A stretch of 64,000 nt of DNA from Mesorhizobium sangaii (GTDB lineage Bacteria > Pseudomonadota > Alphaproteobacteria > Rhizobiales > Rhizobiaceae). Both the position numbers and the translations under genes were made by a program. Position 1 is the stretch's first letter. Each line of letters starts with the position of its first letter. Of the stretch, positions 52,714-61,990 are shown one piece after another. Under the pieces are notes generated by a model. That model saw nothing but the letters and a program-made list of their open reading frames with translations, was not told where the DNA came from and made no database searches. The DNA lies in the NCBI RefSeq assembly GCF_014207355.1, contig NZ_JACHEF010000001.1, forward strand, positions 62,001 through 126,000, given 5' to 3'.

Positions 52714-54369
52714 ATGATCAACCTTCCGACCGAATTCCCCGATTTCGGACTGACGCCGGAGCAGCGCCGCCACGCGGTGCGCGGCCACTATTATGAATGG
52801 CCGGGCATGGACGGCGAGCGCGGCGAGATCTGGTGTTACAGCGACCGGTTTTCCTATCGCGCCGGCGACACGCTGGCGTTGCATGTCAGTTCGACGGCTC
52901 CTGCATTCAACATGGCGATCGTCCGCGACGGCGGCAGCGAAACGAAAGTGTTCGAGAAATCGGGCATCGCGGCCCGCTGGCAGGACAGCCCCGACCAATG
53001 CTCGGCCGAGGGCTGCGGCTGGGAAGCCTCGTTTGAATTGCGCGTCGGGGCAGACTGGCCGTCCGGCGCCTATCGCTTGACGCTTGAAGCGGACGGCCGC
53101 GACGGCAAGCCGATCCATTGCCATCATCTCTTCATCGTCAGCCCGCAGCCCGGCAAGAAACCCGGCCGCGTGCTGCACGTGGCGGCCACGGGCACCTGGC
53201 TTGCCTACAACACCTGGGGCGGCTCCAATCACTATCAGGGCATAACCGGGCCGGACCGCAACCAGTATTCGCCCATCGTGTCGACGCAACGTCCGTGGTG
53301 CCGCGGTTTCGTCGTGCTGCCGAAAGATGCGCCGCGTGTACCGCTCGAAGTCGCCGTACCGCCAAAGACGGTGCCGCGCTATCCGCATATGGAATGGGCG
53401 CTCGCCACCGGTCATTCGAAGAAATACGCCTCGTCCGGCTGGGCGAGCTACGACAGCCATTTCTTCCGCTTTGCCGAACGGGCCGGCTATGGCGTCGACC
53501 TCGCCAGCCAGCACGATCTGCATGTCTCGCCCGAGATTCTCGACGGCTACGACTGCGCCGTCTTCGTCGGCCATGACGAATACTGGACCTGGGACATGCG
53601 CGATGCGGTCGATGCCTATGTCGAGCGCGGCGGCCATGCGGCGCGCTTTGCCGGCAATTTCATGTGGCAAACGCGGCTGGAGGACGAGGGCCGCCGGCAG
53701 GTCTGCTACAAATACCGCGCGCGTGCCGAAGATCCCGCCTATCTCCGCGACGGCGACGTGACCCGCGCCACCAATTCCTGGGAAGCGCCGGAAATCGGCC
53801 GGCCGGGTTCAGCGACCTTCGGGCTCAATGCGACCCGCGGCGTCTATGCCGGCTGGGGTGGCTGCGCGCCGCGCGGCGTGCGCGGCTTTCCGGTCTACCG
53901 GCCCGAGCACTGGGCCTTTGCCGGCACCGGCATCTATTATGGCGACCTGCTCGGCGCCGACAGCCATGTTTATGGCTATGAAGTCGATGGGCTCGACTTC
54001 GAGATACGCGGCGGCCTGCCCTACCCCACCGCGGCCAGCGGTGCGCCGGACGGGTTGCAGGTTCTCGCCGTCGGCATGGCATCGCAGGTCGAGGAAAGCG
54101 CAGATATCCCGATAGAAGATCAGTTCCTTACCGACGAGGATGGCCGCTTCACCGCCGAGACGCTGTTCGGCGAGGCGAGCGACGCCAATCTGGAAAAGGT
54201 CAAACGCGGCAACGGCATGATCGTCAATTTCCCGCGCGGCAAGGGCGAGGTGTTCCACGCCGGAAGCTGCGAATGGGTCGCCGGCCTGCTAAGACAAGAC
54301 CCGATGGTCGAACGCGTCACCAGGAATGTCCTCGACCGCTATCTCGGCCGAAATAAGAGGGTTGAATGA
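52714..54369 (+). CDS. N,N-dimethylformamidase-like hydrolase (large-subunit family)
   Basis: 551 residues. Long matches to the DMFase beta-subunit C-terminal domain: SGWASYDSHFFRFAERAGYG, the metal-site region AVFVGHDEYWTWDMRD and GGHAARFAGNFMWQTR, and GKGEVFHAGSCEWVAGL. DMFase hydrolyses amides with a mononuclear iron. This protein is shorter (762 is usual) and no small-subunit gene is nearby. ATG at 52714 or 52687. Its stop overlaps the next gene (ATGA). Confidence 0.82.
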   Translation: MINLPTEFPDFGLTPEQRRHAVRGHYYEWPGMDGERGEIWCYSDRFSYRAGDTLALHVSSTAPAFNMAIVRDGGSETKVFEKSGIAARWQDSPDQCSAEGCGWEASFELRVGADWPSGAYRLTLEADGRDGKPIHCHHLFIVSPQPGKKPGRVLHVAATGTWLAYNTWGGSNHYQGITGPDRNQYSPIVSTQRPWCRGFVVLPKDAPRVPLEVAVPPKTVPRYPHMEWALATGHSKKYASSGWASYDSHFFRFAERAGYGVDLASQHDLHVSPEILDGYDCAVFVGHDEYWTWDMRDAVDAYVERGGHAARFAGNFMWQTRLEDEGRRQVCYKYRARAEDPAYLRDGDVTRATNSWEAPEIGRPGSATFGLNATRGVYAGWGGCAPRGVRGFPVYRPEHWAFAGTGIYYGDLLGADSHVYGYEVDGLDFEIRGGLPYPTAASGAPDGLQVLAVGMASQVEESADIPIEDQFLTDEDGRFTAETLFGEASDANLEKVKRGNGMIVNFPRGKGEVFHAGSCEWVAGLLRQDPMVERVTRNVLDRYLGRNKRVE

Positions 54370-55733
54370 TCGCTGTGCAGTCCGTTGAAACCGACCGCCG
54401 ACCGAACCTTTTCCATTTCACCCGGCTGCAACGGCCAATTGTGGACCGCGCCGATGGCATCTACCTATGGGACAAGAGCGGCCGACGCTACATCGATGGA
54501 TCGAGCGGCGCGGTTAACGTCAATGTAGGTCATGGTAACCGCAACGTCATCGACGCGATGAAGCGGCAGCTGGATCGCGTCAGCTTCGCCTACATATTTC
54601 AATTTGAGAACGAACAGGCCATCGAGCTCGCGCGGGGGCTGGCCGATCGGCTGCCGAACGGGCTCGACCGCATCTATTTCGTATCGGGCGGCTCTGAGGC
54701 GATCGAGGCCTGCCTAAAGCTTGCGCGGCAATGGGCGGTAGCAACAGGTCAGGACAAACGCTGGAAAATCATCGGACGTATGCCCTCCTATCACGGTGTG
54801 ACGATCGGCACGCTTGCCGTCACTGGCGACGACATACTCACCAAGACCTTCGACGCGATCGGTCGGCCGATGCCTTTGGTGCCGGCCCCGTTTGTCCACC
54901 GCGATCACGACAATCTGTCGACGGAACAAAGAGGCATCCGCTACGCCGATATGCTGGAGGAAAAGATCCTGGAGGAAGGGCCGGAAAGCGTGCTCGCCTT
55001 CGTCGTGGAACCGATCGGTGGTGCCGCGACCGCAGCGCTGGTCCCACCCAATAGCTATTTTCCGCGTATCCGCGAAATCTGCGACCGCTATGGGATCCTG
55101 TTGATCCACGACGAGGTAATGACCGGCATCGGACGCACCGGAAAATTTCTGGGCGGCGACCATTGGTCCTGCCGGCCGGATATCGTCGCGCTGTCGAAAG
55201 GTCTTTCATCTGGCTATGCCCCGCTTGGCGCACTTGCCGCGACACAGAGGATCGTCGGGCCGGTGGTGGAGACCGGCGGCTTCCTGCATGGCCACACATA
55301 TGGCGGCAACCCGGTCGCTTGTGCAGCGGGCGTTGCGGTGCTTGGAGAGGTCGACCGCCTTGGCCTGGTCGAGAATTCAGCCATCATGGGCGAGTTGCTG
55401 AGAGGTGAATTCGAGGCCCTGACTCGGCGCTTTCCTTTCATTGCCGACGTGCGGGGCAAGGGGCTGTTCATGGGAGCCGAAATTTACGCGGACCCGCTGG
55501 CCAAGGAGCCATTGCCGCAGGGCCTCAACGCCAATTTGAGGCTCATCGATCTGGCGTTCGAGCGCGGATTGATCATCTATTCGCGGCGCGTGCGTGGCGG
55601 GCCAGTGAGCGACAATTTCATGGTCTGCCCGCCTCTGATTGTGACCAGCGATCAGATTGGTGAGATCATCGCGGTCCTTGGCGACTCGCTGCAGGCGCTG
55701 GCCTCCGAACTCGACCTGCCGGTCGAAAGCTGA
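54366..55733 (+). CDS. class III (omega-amino acid) aminotransferase
   Basis: 455 residues. PLP-binding Lys in DIVALSKGLSSGYAPLGA; the LLIHDEVMTGIGRTG and GHTYGGNPVACAAG motifs are intact. Class III enzymes move amino groups from omega- or beta-amino acids to pyruvate. Its start overlaps the amidohydrolase stop, and BKACE follows after 9 nt, so it is the middle step of a pathway. Confidence 0.92.
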   Translation: MIAVQSVETDRRPNLFHFTRLQRPIVDRADGIYLWDKSGRRYIDGSSGAVNVNVGHGNRNVIDAMKRQLDRVSFAYIFQFENEQAIELARGLADRLPNGLDRIYFVSGGSEAIEACLKLARQWAVATGQDKRWKIIGRMPSYHGVTIGTLAVTGDDILTKTFDAIGRPMPLVPAPFVHRDHDNLSTEQRGIRYADMLEEKILEEGPESVLAFVVEPIGGAATAALVPPNSYFPRIREICDRYGILLIHDEVMTGIGRTGKFLGGDHWSCRPDIVALSKGLSSGYAPLGALAATQRIVGPVVETGGFLHGHTYGGNPVACAAGVAVLGEVDRLGLVENSAIMGELLRGEFEALTRRFPFIADVRGKGLFMGAEIYADPLAKEPLPQGLNANLRLIDLAFERGLIIYSRRVRGGPVSDNFMVCPPLIVTSDQIGEIIAVLGDSLQALASELDLPVES

Positions 55734-55742
55734 GGGACAAAG

Positions 55743-56672
55743 ATGGCGCCGCGCAAAGTCATCATCACCTGCGCCATAACAGGCTCGGTGCACACGCCGT
55801 CGATGTCGCCCTATCTGCCGGTGACGCCGGACCAGATCGCCACCGAGGCGATCGCGGCCGCCGAAGCCGGGGCCTCGATCCTGCACCTGCATGCCCGCGA
55901 TCCCAGGGATGGGCGGCCAACCGCCGATCCGGACGTCTTCATGCAGTTCCTGCCGCGCATCAAGCAGGCGACCAACGCGGTGATCAACATCACCACCGGC
56001 GGCTCGTCGCTGATGACGCTGGACCAACGGCTGGCCGCCCCGTTGCGGGCCGAACCGGAAATGTGCTCGCTCAACATGGGCTCGATGAACTTCGCGCTGT
56101 TTCCCATGCTCGACAAGCCGAGGGAGTGGCAGCACGAATGGGAGCCGAAGCTGCTCGAAGCGACGCGCGACACCATCTTCAAGAACACCTTCGCCGACAT
56201 GGAAGGCGTGCTTGAGATACTGGGGAAGGGCTGCGGCACGCGCTTCGAATTCGAATGCTACGATGTCGGCCACCTCTATTCGCTGGCCCATTTCCGCGAC
56301 CGCGGACTGGTGTCGGGACCGATGTTCATCCAGTTCGTGCTGGGCATACTGGGCGGCATCGGCGCCGACCCGGACAATCTCGTCCACATGAAGCGGATCG
56401 CCGACAAGCTGTTCGGCGACAGCTATCAGTTCTCGGTGCTGGCCGCCGGCCGCAATCAGATGCCGCTGGTCTCGATCGCCGCGGCGATGGGTGGCAATGT
56501 CCGCGTCGGGCTGGAGGACAGCCTCTATGACGGCCGCCCGCTGGCGAAATCCAATGCCGATCAGGTGCTCCGTATCCGTGGCATTCTCGATGGGCTGTCG
56601 CTGGAGGTTGCCTCACCCACCGAAGCGCGCGACATGCTGGCGCTCAAAGGCGGCGACCGGGTGGCGTTCTAG
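55743..56672 (+). CDS. beta-keto acid cleavage enzyme (BKACE, formerly DUF849)
   Basis: 309 residues: RKVIITCAITGSVHTPSMSP, GASILHLHARDPRDGRPTAD with the zinc-binding HLHAR, and RVGLEDSLYDGRPLAKSNAD. The family condenses beta-keto acids with acetyl-CoA to acetoacetate and a CoA ester; Kce of lysine fermentation is the type. The specificity residues cannot be assigned safely here. Confidence 0.92.
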   Translation: MAPRKVIITCAITGSVHTPSMSPYLPVTPDQIATEAIAAAEAGASILHLHARDPRDGRPTADPDVFMQFLPRIKQATNAVINITTGGSSLMTLDQRLAAPLRAEPEMCSLNMGSMNFALFPMLDKPREWQHEWEPKLLEATRDTIFKNTFADMEGVLEILGKGCGTRFEFECYDVGHLYSLAHFRDRGLVSGPMFIQFVLGILGGIGADPDNLVHMKRIADKLFGDSYQFSVLAAGRNQMPLVSIAAAMGGNVRVGLEDSLYDGRPLAKSNADQVLRIRGILDGLSLEVASPTEARDMLALKGGDRVAF

Positions 56673-56711
56673 GGGGTACTGGTGGTCTAGTAGCAAAGGG
56701 AGGGCGCTGAT

Positions 56712-57221
56712 ATGGAAAGGGTTCTCGTTTCAGCCTGTCTGCTCGGCAGCAAGGTTCGCTACAACGGCTCCTACCGGCTCAACGACCATCCCACTCTTGC
56801 GCGATGGCAGGCAGAAGGACGGATCGTGCAGATCTGCCCGGAGATTGCCGCAGGCTTCTCCACGCCACGTCCTCCGACAGAAATTCGAGGCACAGGCGAC
56901 GGCAGTGCGGTGCTTCGAGGTCAAGGCCGAGTGGTCGAGCAAACAGGAAACGATGTGACCGCACTCTATCTCGAAGCCGGGAAGCTCGCACTCGATCTCG
57001 CCCGAGAAACAGGGTGCCGGTATGCGGTTCTTACCGACGGCAGCCCGTCCTGCGGCAGCAGTTTCATCTATGACGGGAGCTTTTCGGGCAACCGGATGGC
57101 TGGCCATGGCACGACCACCGCGCTGCTGGAAGCGAACGGCATCCGCGTCTTTTCGGAAGACGGCATTGACGAGCTTGATGACCTTCTGACCGGACCGGGC
57201 TCGGCCGGCGCCGCGGCCTGA
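56712..57221 (+). CDS. DUF523 family protein
   Basis: 169 residues: VLVSACLLGSKVRYNGSYRL, QICPEIAAGFSTPRPPTEI, LTDGSPSCGSSFIYDG. The conserved cysteines of the family (ACLLG, ICPE, SCGS) are present and could bind a metal or act catalytically. Function unknown. Spaced 39 nt from BKACE and 3 nt from the GNAT gene. Confidence 0.88.
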   Translation: MERVLVSACLLGSKVRYNGSYRLNDHPTLARWQAEGRIVQICPEIAAGFSTPRPPTEIRGTGDGSAVLRGQGRVVEQTGNDVTALYLEAGKLALDLARETGCRYAVLTDGSPSCGSSFIYDGSFSGNRMAGHGTTTALLEANGIRVFSEDGIDELDDLLTGPGSAGAAA

Positions 57222-57224
57222 CCC

Positions 57225-57752
57225 ATGCCAGAGAAGACCCAAGCCAGGACCACCGACACCGTTATCCGGCCCGGCCGCATCGAAGACGTCGACACCATCC
57301 ACGCGGCGATCCTGAAACTCGGGACGCACATCGGTGCGCCGGAGGAGATCATCTCGACCGCAGACGACCTCAGAAGCTACGGCTTTGGCGAAAAACCCGC
57401 CTTTTCCACCCTGATTGCCGAAGTCGACGGCGAATTCGCCGGCCTGTGCCTGCATTTCCCGATCTTCTCGACCTGGATGGGGCGACCCGGCGTCTATGTG
57501 CAGGACCTCTATGTCGAGGACCGGTTTCGTGGCCGCAAGATCGGCGAGTTGCTGCTGCGGCACGTCGCGGCACAGTGCCGAAAAGAAGGCGGCGTCTATC
57601 TGCGGCTATCCGTCGACACCGACAATGAGGGCGCAAAGGCGTTTTATGAAAGGCTGGGCATCGCCTGGTCGAGCTACGAGCAGACGCAGAAGATCATCGG
57701 CGATGCCTTTTTTGCCTTTGCCGACGCGCCGCAGAATGGGGAACAGGAATGA
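57225..57752 (+). CDS. GNAT acetyltransferase, spermidine/diamine-type
   Basis: 175 residues. Acetyl-CoA-binding stretch RFRGRKIGELLLRHVAAQCR and VDTDNEGAKAFYERLGIAW. The layout LYVEDRFRGRKIG with a preceding GVYVQDLYVED matches the SSAT-like subfamily. Its stop overlaps the deacetylase start, which suggests opposing acetyl chemistry on polyamines; inferred. Confidence 0.88.
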   Translation: MPEKTQARTTDTVIRPGRIEDVDTIHAAILKLGTHIGAPEEIISTADDLRSYGFGEKPAFSTLIAEVDGEFAGLCLHFPIFSTWMGRPGVYVQDLYVEDRFRGRKIGELLLRHVAAQCRKEGGVYLRLSVDTDNEGAKAFYERLGIAWSSYEQTQKIIGDAFFAFADAPQNGEQE

Positions 57753-58777
57753 AAGCCTTCTATGCAGAGGAACAGAAGCGCCACGACCCCAAGGCCTTTC
57801 TTTCGAGCGGTGCCGCGAAGCCCAATCCGGAAATGCCCGAACGGGTCGAAAGATTGTTAGCCGGCGCCATATCTGCCGGCTATGCGATCGAGCGCCCGAG
57901 AAACCATGGACTCGGCCCGGTCGCGGCATTGCACACGCCGGAATATCTCGACTTTCTCGAGCACATTTTCGAGCGCTGGCAGCGCATCGAGGGCGCTTCT
58001 GCCGAAGTGATCCCCAACATCCACCCGATCGCGCGGTCAGGCAGCTATCCGGCCTCGGCGGTCGGCCAGGCCGGCTATCACATGGCCGACACCGCTTGCC
58101 CGATCTCGGGCGAGACATGGCAAAGCGCGCTGTGGAGCGCGTGGAGTGCGGTCGAGGCAGCCGAGACAGTGATGGCTGGCGCGCCGGCCGCCTATGCGCT
58201 GTGCCGGCCGCCCGGCCACCATGCCTTTGCCGATGTCGCCGGCGGGTTCTGCTTCATCAACAATTCGGCCGTTGCAGCTCAGGTTCTGCGCAAACAGGCG
58301 GCGCGGGTGGCGATCCTCGATGTCGACCTGCACCACGGCAATGGCACGCAAGGCATCTTCTATGCGCGGCCGGATGTGCTCACCGTGTCGCTGCATGCCG
58401 ATCCGGTGCGCTTCTATCCGTTCTTCTGGGGCCATGCCGACGAGCGCGGCGAAGGCCCGGGCCTCGGCTACAATCTCAACCTGCCGCTGCCGCGCAAATC
58501 CGCCGACGCGGCGTTTCTCGAAGCGCTCGGCGTGGCGTTCCAGCGTATCCGCGCCTTTTCGCCAGACGCGCTGGTCGTGGCGCTCGGCCTCGACGCGTTC
58601 GAGGGCGATCCGTTCGGCGGGCTTTCGGTGACGACACCGGGCTTCTCGCGCATTGGCGAGGCCATCGCCAAGCTCGGCCTGCCGACCGTCATCGTCCAGG
58701 AAGGCGGCTATCTCTGCGACGAACTCGGCGACAACCTGACGGCCTTCCTCACCGGTTTCGGTGGCAAGAAGTCATGA
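57749..58777 (+). CDS. histone-deacetylase-like acetylpolyamine amidohydrolase
   Basis: 342 residues. Catalytic His pair in CRPPGHHAFAD, zinc-binding ILDVDLHHGNGTQGIFY (Asp, His) and LGLDAFEGDPFGG (Asp), and the VQEGGY loop. The long N-terminal extension (MKAFYAEEQKRHDPKAFLSS) matches bacterial acetylpolyamine amidohydrolases, which deacetylate acetylputrescine or acetylspermidine. Coupled to the GNAT gene by a 4-nt overlap. Confidence 0.9.
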   Translation: MKAFYAEEQKRHDPKAFLSSGAAKPNPEMPERVERLLAGAISAGYAIERPRNHGLGPVAALHTPEYLDFLEHIFERWQRIEGASAEVIPNIHPIARSGSYPASAVGQAGYHMADTACPISGETWQSALWSAWSAVEAAETVMAGAPAAYALCRPPGHHAFADVAGGFCFINNSAVAAQVLRKQAARVAILDVDLHHGNGTQGIFYARPDVLTVSLHADPVRFYPFFWGHADERGEGPGLGYNLNLPLPRKSADAAFLEALGVAFQRIRAFSPDALVVALGLDAFEGDPFGGLSVTTPGFSRIGEAIAKLGLPTVIVQEGGYLCDELGDNLTAFLTGFGGKKS

Positions 58778-58790
58778 TTTCAAGCTGGCG

Positions 58791-60059
58791 TCAGGTTCGC
58801 TGCTGCCTGAGCATGGCGATGACCCGGTGCACGCTCTCCAGCGTCTCGTCGATTTCGGCTGCCGTGTTGTAATGCGCGATACCGATGCGCACCACGCCAT
58901 GCTCGGCCGGAATGCCGAGCTGATGGACGATCTCCCAAGCGTAGTTGTGGCCGGACCACAGGAAGATGTTTTCGGCGTTCATCTGCCGAACGATCGTCTC
59001 CGGCACGATGCCGTCGACGGTGAATGACACCGTCGGCACGCGCTCGGCGAGCCGCTTCGGATCGGTGATGCCATGGATAGTCAGGCCCGAAATGTCCGAC
59101 AGGCCATCGATCAGCCTTTGCGCCAACGGGTTTTCGTAGGCGATCGATACCTCGAACGCTTTGGCGATCTTCTGCCTTCGCGACCCACCCCCGCCCGCTG
59201 CGGCACCCAGTCCTGAGAAATAGTCGACCGCGGCCGTGAGGCCCGCCATCAGTTCGATCTGCGGCGTGCCGATTTCGAACCGCTCCGGTAGGCCATCCGA
59301 AGAACAGCGGCATTTGTAGGGTTTCAGGCCATCGATGACATCGCGCCGGCCCCACAATATGCCCATGTGCGGACCGAAGAATTTGTAGGCCGAGCAGATC
59401 AGGAAATCGCAGCCGAGGTCCCTGACGTCGATCAGGCCATGCGGCGCAAACTGCACGGCGTCGACATAGACCAGGGCGCCGGCATTCCTGGCGATGGCGG
59501 TCAACGCCTTCACCCGGTTGATCGAGCCGGTCAGGTTGCTGGCGTAGTTCAGCGCGACAAGCCGGGTCTTCTCCGAAAGCAGACCCCCGAGCGTCGCCTC
59601 TTCGACCTGCCAGCTCGTTTCGTCGAACGGCAGCCAGCGCACCACCAGGCCAAGGTCTTCGGCCAGTTGCAGCCAGGGCGAGACATTGCCCTCGTGATCC
59701 ATACGGGTGAGGATGATCTCGTCGCCGGGCTTCATCGTGCGGCCGAGCGTGCGCGACATGTGATAGGTCAGCGTCGTCATGTTGGCGCCGATAATGATTT
59801 CCTCAGGGGTTTCCGCACCGAGGAAATCGGCCATCGCCTGATGCGCCTCGTCGACGACGGCCTGCGCTGCGACAGTCGTTTCGAAATAGCCGCCAAGGTT
59901 GGCGTTGGTGGTCAAAAGGCAGCGCGACACGGCATCGGCGACTGCCTGTGGCACCTGCGTGCCGGCGGGGTTGTCGAGATAGATGCGCCGCCGCCCCTTG
60001 TCGGTCAGGGAGAGGGCCGGAAACCTTCCACGCACTGCCTCGATCGGAAAATCCACCAT
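58791..60059 (-). CDS. cysteine desulfurase-like protein (class V aminotransferase)
   Basis: 422 residues. PLP Lys in LICSAYKFFGPHMG, IYLDNPAGTQVPQAV at the start, and MDHEGNVSPWLQLAE and VDAVQFAPHG. The usual catalytic cysteine loop of SufS/IscS is not obvious, so it belongs to the CsdA-like/TIGR01976 group with unknown donor. ATG 60059; a GTG at 60068 is possible. Operon with the aldo-keto reductase. Confidence 0.87.
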   Translation of the reverse strand: MVDFPIEAVRGRFPALSLTDKGRRRIYLDNPAGTQVPQAVADAVSRCLLTTNANLGGYFETTVAAQAVVDEAHQAMADFLGAETPEEIIIGANMTTLTYHMSRTLGRTMKPGDEIILTRMDHEGNVSPWLQLAEDLGLVVRWLPFDETSWQVEEATLGGLLSEKTRLVALNYASNLTGSINRVKALTAIARNAGALVYVDAVQFAPHGLIDVRDLGCDFLICSAYKFFGPHMGILWGRRDVIDGLKPYKCRCSSDGLPERFEIGTPQIELMAGLTAAVDYFSGLGAAAGGGGSRRQKIAKAFEVSIAYENPLAQRLIDGLSDISGLTIHGITDPKRLAERVPTVSFTVDGIVPETIVRQMNAENIFLWSGHNYAWEIVHQLGIPAEHGVVRIGIAHYNTAAEIDETLESVHRVIAMLRQQRT

Positions 60060-60101
60060 TGTCTCCACCCGTCCGTCATTCCCGGATAATTCTGCCCCCT
60101 A

Positions 60102-61169
60102 TCAAGGATAGGGATTGCCGACGCGCTGATGGATCGCATCCACCGCCTTCTGCATCTCTTCTGTCCAGACGACATCGACCGAGGACAACGCCATATCGAG
60201 CTGCGCAAGGGTGGTCGCGCCGACGATGTTCGAGGTGACGAAGGGCCGGCTCGAGACATAGGCATTGGCAAACAGCGCCGGTTCCAGGCCAAAGGAACGC
60301 GCCAGCTCATTGTATTCGAGCTGTGCCTCGGCCGCGTTGGGTGTCTCGTAGCGCTGGCCACGATTGAAGAGCTGGGTGCGCGACCCCTCAGGGCGGGCGC
60401 CATGGTCATATTTGCCCGTCAGGTAGCCCTGTGCCAGCGGCGAATAGGGAAGCAGCGACACCTGTTCGCGTTCGCAGACCTCGGCAAGGTTCACCTCGAA
60501 GGTGCGGTTGACGAGATTGTAGGCGTTCTGGATCGACGCGACGCGGGGACCGATGCCTTTGTCAGCGTCCGCCAGGAACCGCATCACGCCCCACGAACTT
60601 TCGTTCGACAGGCCGAAATGGCGGATCTTGCCGACCTTCACCAGTTCGTCGAACACGGCAAGCGTCTCGGCGATCGGCGTTTCGTCGGTTGGTGCGCCGG
60701 CAGAATCGGCGCGGCGCGGTACGGCGCCGACGCGCGTCGGGTTGGCGCCCCAGGGAATGTCCCGTTCCGGCCAGTGGATCTGGTAGAGGTCGAGATAGTC
60801 GGTGCCGAGCTTGGTCAGCGATTTGTCGATGGCATCAAAGATATCGGCGCGCACCAGTTGCGACGGCCTGTCGCCGCGGAACCAGCCATTGGCGGTGCGG
60901 CCGACGACTTTGGAGGCCAGGATCACCTTGTCGCGGTTGCCGTTTGCCTTCATCCAGCTGCCGATGATCTTCTCGGTCCGCCCTTGCGTCTCCGCCTTGG
61001 GCGGGATCGGGTAGAGCTCGGCGGTGTCGATGAAATTGACGCCGCGCGAAAAGGCGAGATCCATCTGGGCGTGGCCATCGGCCTCGGTGTTCTGCTGACC
61101 CCAGGTCATGGTGCCGAGGCAGATCTGGGTAACAAGAAGATCGGTCCGACCGAGACGGCGTTTGTGCAT
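60102..61169 (-). CDS. tas: Tas-like NADP(H)-dependent aldo-keto reductase
   Basis: 355 residues, close in layout to E. coli Tas: LGRTDLLVTQICLGTMTWG, the Asp/Tyr pair in INFIDTAELYPIPP-type text (NFIDTAELYP), LDLYQIHWPERD with the catalytic His, and FGLSNESSWGVMRF. ATG at 61169 has a CGGAGC site. It lies 42 nt upstream of the desulfurase-like gene. Confidence 0.88.
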   Translation of the reverse strand: MHKRRLGRTDLLVTQICLGTMTWGQQNTEADGHAQMDLAFSRGVNFIDTAELYPIPPKAETQGRTEKIIGSWMKANGNRDKVILASKVVGRTANGWFRGDRPSQLVRADIFDAIDKSLTKLGTDYLDLYQIHWPERDIPWGANPTRVGAVPRRADSAGAPTDETPIAETLAVFDELVKVGKIRHFGLSNESSWGVMRFLADADKGIGPRVASIQNAYNLVNRTFEVNLAEVCEREQVSLLPYSPLAQGYLTGKYDHGARPEGSRTQLFNRGQRYETPNAAEAQLEYNELARSFGLEPALFANAYVSSRPFVTSNIVGATTLAQLDMALSSVDVVWTEEMQKAVDAIHQRVGNPYP

Positions 61170-61288
61170 GGAAATCTGCTCCGGAGGGAAAGCTCGCGTG
61201 AGGGCGTGGGAAGGAAGCCGCATCTATAGGGAAAGCAGAGGCGCTCTCCAAGCCTCGCCAGGCTGACTTTTGGGTGAACCAGCCGCGT

Positions 61289-61777
61289 TTAGCGGCGAGC
61301 GCCGGCCAGCGCGCGGCGCTTGGCCTCGTCGATCAGCATATTGGCCACCTGCATGCGGATCATGGCGCGCTGGCGCAGATGCGGGGCGACACGGTCCGGA
61401 TGGTTGGCGAAGGCGAAGCTGCGGCGCATGCGGCCAAAATCGGCGACCTGCTTGGGCTGATTGAGACCAAGTTCGACGGCAATGGATTCCGGATCGATCG
61501 GCGGCAGCCTTTCCTCCGGCTTCAGCTCTTCGCCGGCGAGAGCCAGTCTGGCATGCTCGAGCAAGGCGGCGAATTCGGTCGCCAGATCGGCGCCGGCCTC
61601 GCGATATTCGGTGGAAAAGCTGCTGCCCGAAACCTTGATGCGGCCAGAATGGAGTTCATCGGCCACCGAGAGATAGTCGAACGGGATGGATGGACGAGCG
61701 CCGGACTCTTCGCCCTCAATCCCGTCGCCCTCAATCACGTCGCCCTTGTCTGAAGCGACAAAGAGGTCGTCGAGCAA
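61289..61777 (-). CDS. J-domain-like protein
   Basis: 162 residues in the open frame from a TTG. The C-terminal 45 residues (MRRSFAFANHPDRVAPHLRQ, ANMLIDEAKRRAL) form a J-domain-like helix-HPD-helix; HPD is the Hsp70-stimulating motif. The N-terminal part is acidic. No standard start fits well: the strong GGGGGAGG at 61816-61823 points to an ATC codon at 61808-61810. Cytosolic co-chaperone-like, partner unknown. Confidence 0.75.
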   Translation of the reverse strand: MLDDLFVASDKGDVIEGDGIEGEESGARPSIPFDYLSVADELHSGRIKVSGSSFSTEYREAGADLATEFAALLEHARLALAGEELKPEERLPPIDPESIAVELGLNQPKQVADFGRMRRSFAFANHPDRVAPHLRQRAMIRMQVANMLIDEAKRRALAGARR

Positions 61778-61945
61778 CGAAGCGAAATCCCGCTTGGCGC
61801 CAGTAGCGATGTCAGCCTCCCCCTTGCTCGACTATCCAAGCGTCAGACCATAGAACCGGCTCGTTAAAAATGCATGCCACCGATGTTAACGAATTTAGCC
61901 GTTGCATGGACCTCGGCTCGGGCATCTGCCATCCCAAGACAAAAG

Positions 61946-61990
61946 CCGGACCGCACTTTCATGCAGTCCGGAATTCGCCAGGAGTGGCGA
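61946..61990 (-). promoter_or_regulatory. two hairpins upstream of the J-domain gene: possible attenuator or sRNA end
   Basis: On the minus strand a TCGCCA-CTCC-TGGCGA hairpin (61975-61990) comes first. A CCGGACTGC/GCGGTCCGG stem (61971-61946) with one mismatch follows, then CTTTTGTC. The rest of the 396-nt gap 61778-62173 shows no gene. Confidence 0.5.

Noticed and set aside
52417..53670. 417-residue minus-strand frame opposite the DMFase-like gene
   Set aside because: Antisense shadow, no motif, and overlaps the ParB-like gene in another frame.
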